The notes below the pieces were generated by a model, which made no database searches, had not been told where the DNA came from, and saw only the letters and a list, made by a program, of their open reading frames with translations. From Rhodopseudomonas sp. (GTDB lineage Bacteria > Pseudomonadota > Alphaproteobacteria > Rhizobiales > Xanthobacteraceae): a stretch of 64,000 bases of DNA. The stretch spans positions 641,554-705,553 of the forward strand of contig NZ_JACABA010000001.1 of NCBI RefSeq assembly GCF_013377015.1. The letters run 5' to 3'. Below are positions 8,005-17,224 of this stretch, piece by piece (positions within the stretch are counted from its first letter, which is position 1; the number at the start of each line of letters is the position of its first letter). A program made the translations under genes and the position numbers.

Positions 8005-9000
8005 ATGGGTAAAGCAGTTCAACGGCAGCTTAAGGCGAGGCCGCAGCATCTTCACAAGGTGAAGGCCTTGCGCGGTCGCGGCCGAGCGACGGGACCAAAA
8101 CCAGCCAGCCAGCTTGTGCTCGATCCCGAGATCGGCACGGTCGACGCCGTCAAGGCGATCTGCGGCTGGCTACGGCAGATCATTGCGGCGCAGCAGCAGG
8201 CGGTTCGCCAGCGCAAGCCGCTCGGCGTGCATCAGATGCGCATCGGACTGCGTCGGATGCGGGCCGCGATCTCGGTTTTCGCGCCACTGCTGCACGACGC
8301 CCAGACCGCGCGGGTGGCGAGGGAACTGAAATGGCTGGCCGGCCGACTTGCGCCCGCGCGCGATCTTTATGTCATGCAAATGAGGGTCGACCAGTTGGGC
8401 ATCGCTAGCGGGTCGCCGGCGTTTCGCAAGCGGCTAGCGGCGAGCCGGATCGCCGCCTTCGACAAGGCCAAGGCCGCGGTCGAGCAGCCCCGGTTCCGCG
8501 CCTTGCTGCTGGAGATCGGGCGCTGGATCGATAGCGGCGACTGGACCTCGCAGCCGCCGCTGCCTGCCAACCGCCGCACCGCACGGCGGTTCGCCAAACA
8601 TGTTCTGACCACCCGCGCCGACCGGGTGATCGACAAGGCCAAGCACCTCAACAAGATGAGCGTGGAGCGGCGCCACCGGCTCCGGATCGCGGCCAAGAAA
8701 CTGTATTACGCCACCGGATTCTTCGAGAGCCTGTTCGTCGAGCACAAGGCGGCCAAGCGATTGTCGGCTTTCAGGACAGCCCTGAAGAATCTGCTCGACG
8801 CGCTCGGCGCGCTCAACGATATCGCGGTGCAAAGCGAATTGGCGCGCAAGCTCGCACGCGCGCCGGACGCGGCGGCGCGGCAGGCCGCGCCAGCCACCCG
8901 ATCGCTGTCCGACCTGAACAAGGCTGAGAGCGCGAAGCTGCTGAAGGCCGCCGCGAAGGCCGGACGCAAGCTTGCGGATCGACCGCTTTTCGGAGATTGA
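8005..9000 (+). CDS. CHAD-domain protein (polyphosphate-binding fold)
   Basis: 331 residues. The conserved histidine/arginine helices of the CHAD domain are visible: VHQMRIGLRRMRAA (His76) and, near residue 220, RRHRLRIAAKKLYYATGFFE. The C-terminus is Lys-rich. CHAD domains bind inorganic polyphosphate and often sit with CYTH phosphatases or polyphosphate kinases; here no CYTH domain is attached, but a double PPK2-type kinase lies 5.6 kb away. I chose the ATG at 8005. An in-frame TTG at 7954 would add 17 residues, and neither has a strong ribosome site. The next gene starts within about 20 bp, so they may be co-transcribed. Confidence 0.85.
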   Translation: MGKAVQRQLKARPQHLHKVKALRGRGRATGPKPASQLVLDPEIGTVDAVKAICGWLRQIIAAQQQAVRQRKPLGVHQMRIGLRRMRAAISVFAPLLHDAQTARVARELKWLAGRLAPARDLYVMQMRVDQLGIASGSPAFRKRLAASRIAAFDKAKAAVEQPRFRALLLEIGRWIDSGDWTSQPPLPANRRTARRFAKHVLTTRADRVIDKAKHLNKMSVERRHRLRIAAKKLYYATGFFESLFVEHKAAKRLSAFRTALKNLLDALGALNDIAVQSELARKLARAPDAAARQAAPATRSLSDLNKAESAKLLKAAAKAGRKLADRPLFGD

Positions 9001-9020
9001 GAACGCCCGAGCTGATCCGA

Positions 9021-9815
9021 ATGGACCCGATGCAAGCAGAACCTGCCCGCTTGGTCCATACCGCGACGTCGCGCTTCGCGATCACGCGGCGCTGGTTCGC
9101 GCGCGTCTCGGCCTTCGCCAACAAGGCGACATTCCGGATCAAGCGCGGCACCCCGGCGGAAACCATCGAGGAACTCGGCAAGCGCTGGCCGCTGACCGAG
9201 CGGCAACGCCAGGCGCTGCTCGAACGCGGGAAATCCAAGACCGGGGCGCCGTTCATCGACGAGAAGGTCGGCAATATCAACCGCGCCGCGTTTCACCGCT
9301 CCGCCTTCGTGCTTAACGCCGCCACCCATCTGGTGTTCGTCGATCTGGCCGCGCAATTGCTGCTGTCGCTGCCCGAACTGAAGCTCGCGCTGGTCGCCGC
9401 CAATCTGATCCTCGCGGCGATCGCCCATGCCGAGATGCGGTCGAATTTCCGCGCCCTGCTCGCCGGCCCCCACGCGCTGCCGCGCAAGCGCCGGCTGTGG
9501 GGACTGCTCGCCAATCCGCGCTACAACAAGGCGGTCAAGAAGAGCTCCCGCCCCTACGCGCGCAGCGCCTGGAAAGAGAAGACACTGTATCGCTCCGGCT
9601 ATTTCTTCAACGCGGTCGCGATCTTTCTCGGCTCGCAATTCATCGTCCCGCCGGAAAGACTGATCTTCCCGTTCGGCTTCCTGCTCGGCAAGATCACCGG
9701 ATTGTTCTCGACCCTGGTGGTGTTTTTCGACGGCTGGCGCGGCATTCGCGCCGGCGACGACGCCCGCCTGGCGCGCGAGCGCGAGGTTTCGGTCTACCGG
9801 GCCCTGGATATTTGA
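9021..9815 (+). CDS. Conserved membrane protein of unknown function downstream of CHAD gene
   Basis: 264 residues from the ATG giving MDPMQAEPARLVHT; an in-frame TTG at 8997 overlapping the CHAD stop would add 8 residues. The N-terminal third is basic and soluble (SRFAITRRWFARVSAFANKA). Hydrophobic segments lie at about 105-145 and 210-240 (LIFPFGFLLGKITGLF). No family recognised. Tight placement after the CHAD gene suggests co-transcription and perhaps a shared role at the membrane. Confidence 0.7.
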   Translation: MDPMQAEPARLVHTATSRFAITRRWFARVSAFANKATFRIKRGTPAETIEELGKRWPLTERQRQALLERGKSKTGAPFIDEKVGNINRAAFHRSAFVLNAATHLVFVDLAAQLLLSLPELKLALVAANLILAAIAHAEMRSNFRALLAGPHALPRKRRLWGLLANPRYNKAVKKSSRPYARSAWKEKTLYRSGYFFNAVAIFLGSQFIVPPERLIFPFGFLLGKITGLFSTLVVFFDGWRGIRAGDDARLAREREVSVYRALDI

Positions 9816-9932
9816 CCCCGCCCGCCCTCGCCGGCACTGACCGACCTTGTTGAATCGAGGATCGGGCGGCATGCTGGATCGCGATCCCGCGCTCGAATCG
9901 CAGCCGGGTCCGGCGAAGGGGGCAGAAACCGC

Positions 9933-10133
9933 ATGACCACAAGACCTACGTCCGAGGGCGTCAAGGCAATGGCCGCGCTGGCGGGATTGCCGGTCGAGGA
10001 CGACGTCGCCGCGCGGATCGCCAATTCGGTCGGCCCGGCCTTTGACGGCTTTGCGGCGGTCGCCGGATCGTTGCCGTTCGACCTCGAGCCCGCGACCTTC
10101 CTGATCGTCCAGAGCATCGGGGCCGGCAAATGA
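9933..10133 (+). CDS. AtzG-like small partner subunit (DUF4089-type)
   Basis: 66 residues: MTTRPTSEGVKAMAALAGLP ... LPFDLEPATFLIV. Size, helical N-terminus and the acidic-Pro tail resemble AtzG/DUF4089 proteins, GatC-like partners that precede and bind the amidase AtzE in the cyanuric acid/biuret pathway. Its stop overlaps the amidase ATG (ATGA), as expected for a stoichiometric complex. Assignment rests on size, position and weak pattern. Confidence 0.65.
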   Translation: MTTRPTSEGVKAMAALAGLPVEDDVAARIANSVGPAFDGFAAVAGSLPFDLEPATFLIVQSIGAGK

Positions 10134-11545
10134 GCTTGAGCGAACCGGCCTTGCTGTCGCTGACCGAGATCGCGCAGGCGATCGCGAAGAAACGGATCTC
10201 GTCACGCGAGGCCACCCAGTCCTGCCTCGATCGCCTCAACTTCTGGCAGCCCAGGCTCAACGCGTTCATGTCGATCGAGGCCGATCAGGCACTCGCCGAC
10301 GCCGCCACCGCCGACGCCGAGCTGGCGCAGGGCCGAAATCGCGGCGTGCTGCATGGTGTGCCGCTGGCGCACAAGGACATGTATTACGAAGAGGGCCACG
10401 TCGTCACCTGCGGCTCGTCGATCCGCCGCCACTGGGTCGCCACCAGCACGTCGACCGCGCTGCAGCGGCTGAAGGACGCCGGCACCATCCGCACCGGCTC
10501 ATTGCAGATGGCGGAATTCGCCTATGGGCCGACCGGCCACAACGCGCATTTCGGCCCGGTGCGCAACCCCTGGGGGTTCGACCACATCACCGGCGGCTCG
10601 TCGTCGGGCTCGGGCGCCGCGGTCGCGGCGCGGCTGAGCTTCGCGGCGCTCGGCTCCGACACCGGCGGCTCGATCCGGATGCCGGCGCATTTCTGCGGCG
10701 TCACCGGATTGAAAACCACGGTCGGCCGGGTCAGCCGCGCCGGCGCGATGCCGCTGTCGCAATCGCTCGACACCGTCGGGCCGCTGGCGCGCACCGCGCA
10801 GGATTGCGCGCTGCTGCTGTCACTGATGGCGGGCGCCGATCCGGAAGACCCGACCTGCGTCCACGGCGAACTGCCGGATTACAATGCGGCGACGCGCGAA
10901 CCGATCGCCGGGCTGCGGATCGGAATCCCGGCGGCGTTCTATGTCGACGAACTTGATGCCGAGGTCGAACGAGCGCTGGACCAGACCATCGCGACGCTGA
11001 AGCGCGAAGGCGCCAGTATCGTCAGCGTCGAACTGCCCGACCAGCGGCTGCTGACCGCGGCCTGCCAGTTGGTGCTCGCGGTCGAAGCCGCGGCGTTCCA
11101 CAAGCGCTGGATGGCCGAGCGGCCGCAGGATTACAGCCCGCAGGTGCTGATGCGACTGCAGAACGGCCTCGCGGTTCCCGGCGTCAGCTATCTCGAGGCG
11201 ATGCGCTGGCGCGGTCCGGCGCTGGCGGCGTTTCTCGCCGCGATCGCGAATGTCGACGCGGTGCTGGCGCCGGTCGCGCCGGTCGCGGCGCCGACCATCG
11301 TGGAAAGCGACGTCGGCAACAGCCGCGACGCCGAAGCGGTGATCCAGCGGCTGACCCGCTTCACCCGGCCGGTGAATTATCTCGGGCTGCCGTCGCTGGC
11401 GATTCCGGTCGGCTTCACCCGAATTGGCCTGCCGGTCGGCATGCAGATCATCGGCCGGCCGTTCGCCGAGGCGATGCTGCTGCGGATCGGCGCGGCATTC
11501 CAGCGCGCCACCGACTTTCACGCCAAGGTGCCGAAGCTGCCGTGA
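10130..11545 (+). CDS. Amidase-signature hydrolase (AtzE / GatA-like)
   Basis: 471 residues with the full Ser-cisSer-Lys triad: Lys82 (LAHKDMYYEEG), cis-Ser157 in GGSSSGSGAA, and nucleophile Ser181 in GSDTGGSIRMP. The order and 24-residue spacing of the two serines are typical. It hydrolyses an amide; the small overlapping upstream gene makes an AtzE-like enzyme (1-carboxybiuret-type substrate) more likely than a tRNA amidotransferase, since no gatB lies nearby. A solitary nitrogen-scavenging amidase is the alternative. Confidence 0.85.
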   Translation: MSLSEPALLSLTEIAQAIAKKRISSREATQSCLDRLNFWQPRLNAFMSIEADQALADAATADAELAQGRNRGVLHGVPLAHKDMYYEEGHVVTCGSSIRRHWVATSTSTALQRLKDAGTIRTGSLQMAEFAYGPTGHNAHFGPVRNPWGFDHITGGSSSGSGAAVAARLSFAALGSDTGGSIRMPAHFCGVTGLKTTVGRVSRAGAMPLSQSLDTVGPLARTAQDCALLLSLMAGADPEDPTCVHGELPDYNAATREPIAGLRIGIPAAFYVDELDAEVERALDQTIATLKREGASIVSVELPDQRLLTAACQLVLAVEAAAFHKRWMAERPQDYSPQVLMRLQNGLAVPGVSYLEAMRWRGPALAAFLAAIANVDAVLAPVAPVAAPTIVESDVGNSRDAEAVIQRLTRFTRPVNYLGLPSLAIPVGFTRIGLPVGMQIIGRPFAEAMLLRIGAAFQRATDFHAKVPKLP

Positions 11546-11558
11546 GCGGGCTGGGCGG

Positions 11559-13715
11559 TCATTTGCCTTCCAGCGTGTCGACGGCTTCCCAATCCGCGCC
11601 CGGCGGATGTTCGGCCAGGTTTCTCGCGCGCTGCAGGAACAGCGCCGAGGGCGGATCCTCCGCGGCGATCTGCGCAAAGCACGCCGCGGCGGCGGCAAAA
11701 TCCCGGGCGCGCCAGTGCCGCAGGCCTTCGCCATAGATCGACGCGATCCGCGACTGCGCCGGCGAGGTCTGCCCGTGCGCGGCGAGCGGCTCGAAGATCC
11801 GCACCGGCTGCACCCGTCCCTTGACCCGGATCGCCTCGAGTTCGCGCCACGCGAAGGCGTCGCCGGTCAGCGCCACGGTCATTTCCGAGGCCATGATCGA
11901 GGTGGCGAAGTACTTGTTGGCGCCTTCGAGCCGCGAGGCCAGATTCACGGTGTCGCTCATCACGGTGTAGTTGAAGCGCCGGTGCGAGCCGATATTGCCG
12001 ACCAGCGCTTCGCCGGAATTCAGGCCGATCCGGTGCGCCAGTTTGTGGCCCTGGAATGCCTTCGCCGTGAGGTTGAGCTGTTCCAGCTTGCCGCGACATT
12101 CCAGCGCCGAGCGCACCGCATTGGCGGCGTGGTCCGGATCGCTGGCCGGCGCGCCGAACACCGCGACGATGGAGTCGCCGATATATTTGTCGACATAGCC
12201 GCCGCGCGCCTCGATGATGTCGGTCATCGCAGACAGATACTCGTTCATCAGCCCTACCAGGGCATCCGGCGTCAACTGCTCGGCGATCGAGGAGAACCCG
12301 GCGACGTCGGAGAAGAACACGGTGACGTCGCGCATCTCGCCGCCAAGCTTGGGCAGCCGCTGCGAGCTCAACATCTGATCGATTACCTGCGGCGCCAGAT
12401 ACAGCCCGAAGCTGGCGCGCAGAAATCGTTCGGTTCTGTCAACCACGATGAAGCGATAGCCGATCGTCAGCACCAGCGTGCTGAAGCCGGCTAGCACCGG
12501 TTCGCTCAGCGGCAACGCCAGCGACCGGACGAACATCGCCGTTGCGACCGCCACCAGCGCCGCAACCAGGCCGAGAAAGGTGACAGCGGCGAGCGTCGGG
12601 CTGAGCCACAAAGCGGCGGCCGCGACCAGGCCGGCAAAGCCGATCGCGATCAGCGTCACCGGCAGACGGCCGAGCTCGGCGACGGCATTGCCGTTCAGCA
12701 GATTGTTGACCGCGGTCGCGTGGATATAGACGCCCGCGATGGTGCGGCGCTGGAATTGCCCCTTTTGCACCGACTCCGGCAGGACGCAGCGCGGCGCGCG
12801 CGCCGCTTCGAGGCCGGTCGCCAGCCGCTTCGACGTCTGCTTGCGATCATCAAAATTGAGCAGCGTCCCGAGCAGCACGACCTTGCCGTCGAACTGGCGC
12901 TTGAAGAAATCGCGGTTGCCCTGTTCGACGCAGGCACGCAGATCGGCCAGCGAATAGGTCGGAATGTCGTCGGCGCCGCCTTCGAAATTCAGCGTCAGCG
13001 TGTTCGGGATGCGGCCGTCGATCCGGCGTCCGGCGAAACGCATGCTACCGTCGTCGGAGAATTCCGGCGCGACACCGCGCGCCCGCGCGGCCAGTTCGAC
13101 GGCCATCGCTGGCGTCGGCCTGCCCTCCGATCCGAACGACAGCGGCAACCGGCGGACCACATCGTCCGGATCAGCATAGACGTTGAGCGGCCTGATATTG
13201 AGCTGCTGCCGAACCGCGATCCGCTGCCCGGGCGCGGGCCGGATCGGATCGTCGCGCTGCTGGACTTCGCCGAGCACCACCTTGCCGGCCGCCGCGGCGG
13301 ACGCCAGCGCGCGCAAAAAATCCCGATCGAAGCCGCGCATCCGCGCGCCCAGCAATTCATCGCCGAACGGAATTTCGGATTGCTCGATCGAGGTCGGGAA
13401 CACCACGTCGAAGCCGACGACCTTGGCGCCGCCATCGATGATCGCGCCGAGCACCCGGCCGATCTCCCGCGTCCAAGTCAGCGTCGGCGAGCCCTTGAAC
13501 GGTGGCGTCTGGTAGCTCTGCTCGTCGATCGCGACCACGACCGTCGGGCTCGACGACGGATCGGTGCTCGGCCCGACCGTCTGCCAGCGCAGCGCGGTCA
13601 GAATATCGAGCGATACCCCACGCGCCGCGTCCAGCGCCGGCGAGGCGAACAGCACGCCTGAAGCGGCTGCAATCACAAAGGCCGCGAGCGCTTCACCTTT
13701 GGTGATGCGGCCCAT
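11559..13715 (-). CDS. Adenylate/guanylate cyclase with CHASE2 sensor domain
   Basis: 718 residues. An N-terminal membrane segment is followed by a periplasmic CHASE2 domain (about 30-330; VVVAIDEQSYQTPPFKGSP, GFDVVFPTSI), three helices (about 350-425), and a class III cyclase domain. The cyclase shows both metal aspartates (VTVFFSDVAGFSS and KYIGDSIVAVFGAP) and the NLASRLEG motif after YTVMSD, so it should be active. A short C-terminal tail with TPR-like helices follows (DFAAAAACFAQIAAEDPPSA). It makes cyclic AMP (or GMP) in response to an envelope signal. The upstream secreted protein gene is 30 bp away and probably in the same operon. Confidence 0.92.
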   Translation of the reverse strand: MGRITKGEALAAFVIAAASGVLFASPALDAARGVSLDILTALRWQTVGPSTDPSSSPTVVVAIDEQSYQTPPFKGSPTLTWTREIGRVLGAIIDGGAKVVGFDVVFPTSIEQSEIPFGDELLGARMRGFDRDFLRALASAAAAGKVVLGEVQQRDDPIRPAPGQRIAVRQQLNIRPLNVYADPDDVVRRLPLSFGSEGRPTPAMAVELAARARGVAPEFSDDGSMRFAGRRIDGRIPNTLTLNFEGGADDIPTYSLADLRACVEQGNRDFFKRQFDGKVVLLGTLLNFDDRKQTSKRLATGLEAARAPRCVLPESVQKGQFQRRTIAGVYIHATAVNNLLNGNAVAELGRLPVTLIAIGFAGLVAAAALWLSPTLAAVTFLGLVAALVAVATAMFVRSLALPLSEPVLAGFSTLVLTIGYRFIVVDRTERFLRASFGLYLAPQVIDQMLSSQRLPKLGGEMRDVTVFFSDVAGFSSIAEQLTPDALVGLMNEYLSAMTDIIEARGGYVDKYIGDSIVAVFGAPASDPDHAANAVRSALECRGKLEQLNLTAKAFQGHKLAHRIGLNSGEALVGNIGSHRRFNYTVMSDTVNLASRLEGANKYFATSIMASEMTVALTGDAFAWRELEAIRVKGRVQPVRIFEPLAAHGQTSPAQSRIASIYGEGLRHWRARDFAAAAACFAQIAAEDPPSALFLQRARNLAEHPPGADWEAVDTLEGK

Positions 13716-13745
13716 TCGGATGGCCAGCGATCGACGCGCGGGGGA

Positions 13746-14408
13746 CTACAGGCGCAGAAGTCGGCTGACGATCGGCGCATCGCCCAGCTTCGCCAATGGC
13801 GCGATCTTGAAGTCGATCTTCCGCGAGCCGAACACGGCGCGATAGCTCGCCCCCGGCATCAGCGACTTACCAACCTTTGCCATGTCATAGAATTTGCCTT
13901 TGACTAGGGTGTTCTTGTCGAGCAACACTTCGTCGCGCGATCCTGGAAGATCGGTCCGTTCGATCACCAGTTTACCGGGACCGGAGGTCTCGAACACCGG
14001 CGAAACGCCGTAGATCGTCAGCGGCGCAGACTTTTTGTCGCCGACGCTGCGGAACGTGGTCGCAGCACTCTGACTGGCTTCGCTGTCGGACAGCTGCATG
14101 CGCTGTCCAACGCAATCTACCTTGGTGCTTTCAAGATTGGCCATCGGGTCGACCTTGCTTTGCTCGGTGCCGACCAGGACCACGCCACCCGTGATCGTCT
14201 CGCGGATGCAGGAGGCAAGGTAACTCAGCACGATCGACCCCGAGGTGCCGAGCTTGATCACCTTGCCGGGGAAAACATAGTCCATGAATTCGATGCCGGC
14301 GACATTGCCCTTGACCTCCTCGACGACCGCGGCCGGCGCTTTGAGCTGAGCCGCGGCCGGCGCCACCAGCGCGACAATGGCGGTCGCTGCTAAGATCAAG
14401 GTTCGCAT
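13746..14408 (-). CDS. Secreted protein of unknown function, FecR-like, paired with CHASE2 cyclase
   Basis: 220 residues with a clear signal peptide (MRTLILAATAIVALVAPAAA, cleavage after about residue 20). The middle, GKVIKLGTSGSIVLSYLASC, resembles the short beta motif of FecR-type periplasmic domains. FecR-like proteins are commonly encoded beside CHASE2 cyclases. A GAGAA ribosome site precedes the ATG. It probably works in the periplasm as an input or partner of the downstream cyclase; that role is inferred from position. Confidence 0.72.
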   Translation of the reverse strand: MRTLILAATAIVALVAPAAAQLKAPAAVVEEVKGNVAGIEFMDYVFPGKVIKLGTSGSIVLSYLASCIRETITGGVVLVGTEQSKVDPMANLESTKVDCVGQRMQLSDSEASQSAATTFRSVGDKKSAPLTIYGVSPVFETSGPGKLVIERTDLPGSRDEVLLDKNTLVKGKFYDMAKVGKSLMPGASYRAVFGSRKIDFKIAPLAKLGDAPIVSRLLRL

Positions 14409-14529
14409 GTGATTCTCCTGTTGTAATCGACCCGCTTTGTGACCGACCCGTCTGGATCGAACGCACCCCAACCACACAATACCGGCCGGTCGCATTTATT
14501 CAAAAAACACCCTCGCGCCGGCGACGACT

Positions 14530-14543
14530 TTGACCTAGATCAC
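14530..14543. promoter_or_regulatory. FixK/FNR-like box upstream of the PPK2 gene
   Basis: TTGACCTAGATCAC matches TTGA-N6-TCAA except for the last base. Its centre is 43.5 bp before the PPK2 ATG. Class II activation would start the transcript at about 14578, giving an almost leaderless mRNA, which fits the lack of a good ribosome site there. It could instead act on the divergent gene starting at 14408. Confidence 0.55.
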
Positions 14544-14579
14544 GCAGGCCGCTTCATTTCGGGGAATACTTAACACGCT

Positions 14580-16085
14580 ATGTTCGATTCCGCGAATTTC
14601 AAACATCACATCAGCAAGCCCGTCTTCAAGCGCGAAGAGGGCAAGCTGCGAGAGGCGTTGCTCGGCGCCCAGTTCGATCTGAAGGAGCAACATCGGTTTC
14701 CGGTGCTGATCTTGATCGCCGGCGTCGAAGGTGCCGGCAAGGGAGAGACAGTTAATCTGCTCACGGAGTGGATGGACCCGCGCCACATCCACACCAGTGC
14801 GTTCGGCAACCCCTCGGACGAAGAGCGCGAGCGGCCGGCGAACTGGCGATTTTGGCGTGCGCTGCCGCCCAAGGGCGAAATCGGCGTGTTTTTTGGCGCG
14901 TGGCATACGATGCCGATCGTCCAGCGGGTGATGGGTCAGATCGACGAAGGTGAATTTTCCTATGCGATCGGCGAAATCCGGCGGCTCGAACAGATGCTGT
15001 GCGACGAGGGCGTGCTGCTGCTGAAATACTGGTTTCATCTCTCCAAGGCGCAGCAGAAGAAGCGGCTGCAATCGCTCGAACAAGATCCCGATACGAGCTG
15101 GCGGGTGACCGACGTCGAGTGGGACTATTTCAAGCTCTACGACAAATTCATCAAGGTATGCGACCCGTTCCTACGCCAGACCTCGACCGGACAGGCACCG
15201 TGGATCGTGGTGCCCGGCGCCGATCCGCGCTACCGGGCGCTGACCGTGGGCCGGCATCTGCTGGCGGCAATGCGGGAGCGGCTCGACGAAAAGCCGTCGA
15301 AGCTGCTGCCCGACAAGACGCCGCCGCTGCCGGCGCCCGCCGACAAGGTCAATGTGCTGAGTTCGCTCAGCCTCGATCAGCCGATGACCCGGACTGACTA
15401 CAAGAAGCAGCTCGAGAAATGGCAGGGCCGGCTCAATCGGCTGTCCCGGGATCCGCGTTTCAAGACCCTCTCGGTGGTCGTGGTGTTCGAAGGCAACGAC
15501 AGCGCCGGTAAGGGCGGTGCGATCCGCAGGGTCACAGGGGCGCTCGACGCCCGCTGCTACGGCAACATCTCGGTGGCCGCGCCAACCGAGGAAGAGCGTG
15601 CCCAACCCTATCTGTGGCGGTTCTGGCGCCATTTGCCGCGACAGGGGCGCTTCGCCTTCTTCGACCGCTCCTGGTACGGCCGCGTGCTGGTCGAACGAAT
15701 CGAGGGCTTCTGCCCCGAGGCCGACTGGATGCGCGCCTATAGCGAGATCAACGACTTCGAGGATTCGCTGATCCGGCACAATACGGTCGTGGTGAAATTC
15801 TGGCTCGCGATCAGCAAGCAGGAACAGTTGCGGCGCTTCAAAGAACGCAAGGTGGTCGCTTTCAAGCGGTTCAAGATCACCGAGGAGGACTGGCGCAACC
15901 GCAAGAAGTGGGGCGTCTACGAAACCGCTGTGTGCGACATGGTCGATCGCACCTCGACCGCCTCCGCGCCATGGACACTGGTCGAAGCCAACAACAAGTA
16001 TTTCGCGCGGATCAAGGTGTTGAAGACGATGTGCGACGCGCTCGAGCAAGCTCTAGAGCGGGCAGAGCACAAGAAGAAGCGATAG
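14580..16085 (+). CDS. Double-domain PPK2 kinase (polyphosphate:AMP phosphotransferase type)
   Basis: 501 residues with two PPK2 domains in tandem. The first P-loop is GVEGAGKGETVN (about 48-59) and the second EGNDSAGKGGAIRR (about 303-316). Each is followed by the PPK2 pattern of a W-rich lid segment (NWRFWRALPPKGEIG; YLWRFWRHLPRQGRFAFFDRSWYG). Two-domain PPK2 enzymes (PAP) phosphorylate AMP with polyphosphate; usually only the C-terminal domain is catalytic, and here the first domain lacks the FDRSWYG signature (FFGAWHT instead), which agrees. Lone gene, with a FixK-like box upstream, suggesting adenylate energy balancing under oxygen limitation. Confidence 0.92.
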   Translation: MFDSANFKHHISKPVFKREEGKLREALLGAQFDLKEQHRFPVLILIAGVEGAGKGETVNLLTEWMDPRHIHTSAFGNPSDEERERPANWRFWRALPPKGEIGVFFGAWHTMPIVQRVMGQIDEGEFSYAIGEIRRLEQMLCDEGVLLLKYWFHLSKAQQKKRLQSLEQDPDTSWRVTDVEWDYFKLYDKFIKVCDPFLRQTSTGQAPWIVVPGADPRYRALTVGRHLLAAMRERLDEKPSKLLPDKTPPLPAPADKVNVLSSLSLDQPMTRTDYKKQLEKWQGRLNRLSRDPRFKTLSVVVVFEGNDSAGKGGAIRRVTGALDARCYGNISVAAPTEEERAQPYLWRFWRHLPRQGRFAFFDRSWYGRVLVERIEGFCPEADWMRAYSEINDFEDSLIRHNTVVVKFWLAISKQEQLRRFKERKVVAFKRFKITEEDWRNRKKWGVYETAVCDMVDRTSTASAPWTLVEANNKYFARIKVLKTMCDALEQALERAEHKKKR

Positions 16086-16123
16086 CGCCCCGGCTGTTCA
16101 GTTCAAGTAACCGTAACTGGCGC

Positions 16124-17143
16124 TCAATGCTTGCCGGCATCGGCGTTGCCCCATGACAGGAACAGACCGATATCGCCCGGAACGCCGTCCGGGAAATCCA
16201 CCACTCTCGCGTGCAGCGAGAAGCCATGCGGGCGCAATTCGGCCTTCCAACGCATGAAGATTTCCGCCGCCATGCCGCGCAGCGTGGTCGGCCAATCTGG
16301 ATCCGGAGCATTCACCGCACGGCCGTGATCGCTGCACAGTTCGGCAGGAAATCGCAGCAGCATGTGCTCGTCCTCGCCCTTTTTCGCGGTGGCGCGGGCG
16401 TTGCTGAGCATCCGCTGCCAGGTCTCCTCGGTGAGATGCGACGCCAGCATCTGACTGGCCTGACGATGATGCTTCTCGTCCTCCAGACGCTTGGCCTGTT
16501 TGCGTCGTTCTTCTTCCTCGGCTTCGTGGCTGGACGCCAAATGCAGGAACGCGGCGGCGGAAAACTCGTCGTCCGCCGCGGCGTGCGGCGCCGGCGCCGG
16601 CTCCTGCTTGTGGCGCGTCAACGCTTCCAGCCGATCGGAGGCGACCGGCAACAGCGAGCCGTCGTCGGGCGCGGGTTCCGGGTCGCGCCTTGCTCCGGGC
16701 GAGGCCAGCGATCGCAGCAGATCCGCGCGGCTCACGATGCCGACCATCCTGCCCTCGCGCAGCACCGGCACCCGCTTGATTTTATTGGCGAATAGCAACT
16801 CGGCGAGATCGGCCAGCTCCATCCCTTCGTCCGCCGTCACCACTGGGGACACCATCATCTGCTGGGCGGTGCGGGTGTCGGCTTTCAGGAATTCAAGATA
16901 GTCCGGGTGCAGGTCCTCGCCCTCGGACATCATTTGCAGCCACCAGTCGCGGCGCGCCTCCCTCGCCGCCTCGTTGCGCGGCATCAGGTCACCTTCGCTG
17001 ACGATCCCAATCACCGCGCCATTGTCGTCGACCACCGGTACCGCGCTGATCCCGTGCCGCAACAGCGTATCGGCGACCGAGCGGGCCAGCGTGTCGGCGC
17101 GTACGGTCACGACCTTCGTGGACATCACATCGCTGGCCTTCAT
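16124..17143 (-). CDS. CBS-domain protein with C-terminal extension
   Basis: 339 residues. Two CBS domains span about 1-60 (MKASDVMSTKVVTVRADTL, VVDDNGAVIGIVSEGDLM) and 95-155 (MMVSPVVTADEGMELADLAE). A charged coiled-coil stretch (EAEEEERRKQAKRLEDEKHH) and a C-terminal domain of about 110 residues of unknown function follow. CBS pairs usually bind adenine nucleotides, so it may read AMP/ATP. A strong AGGGGAAGAGG ribosome site precedes the ATG. It converges on the PPK2 gene, and a FixK-type box lies 82 bp upstream. Confidence 0.88.
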   Translation of the reverse strand: MKASDVMSTKVVTVRADTLARSVADTLLRHGISAVPVVDDNGAVIGIVSEGDLMPRNEAAREARRDWWLQMMSEGEDLHPDYLEFLKADTRTAQQMMVSPVVTADEGMELADLAELLFANKIKRVPVLREGRMVGIVSRADLLRSLASPGARRDPEPAPDDGSLLPVASDRLEALTRHKQEPAPAPHAAADDEFSAAAFLHLASSHEAEEEERRKQAKRLEDEKHHRQASQMLASHLTEETWQRMLSNARATAKKGEDEHMLLRFPAELCSDHGRAVNAPDPDWPTTLRGMAAEIFMRWKAELRPHGFSLHARVVDFPDGVPGDIGLFLSWGNADAGKH

Positions 17144-17224
17144 CGCCTCTTCCCCTTGCTGTCCCGCACGCACCGCGCCCGCTGCCGGGCCGGATCATCT
17201 GCAACCAGCCTCACCCGAGGCCTG

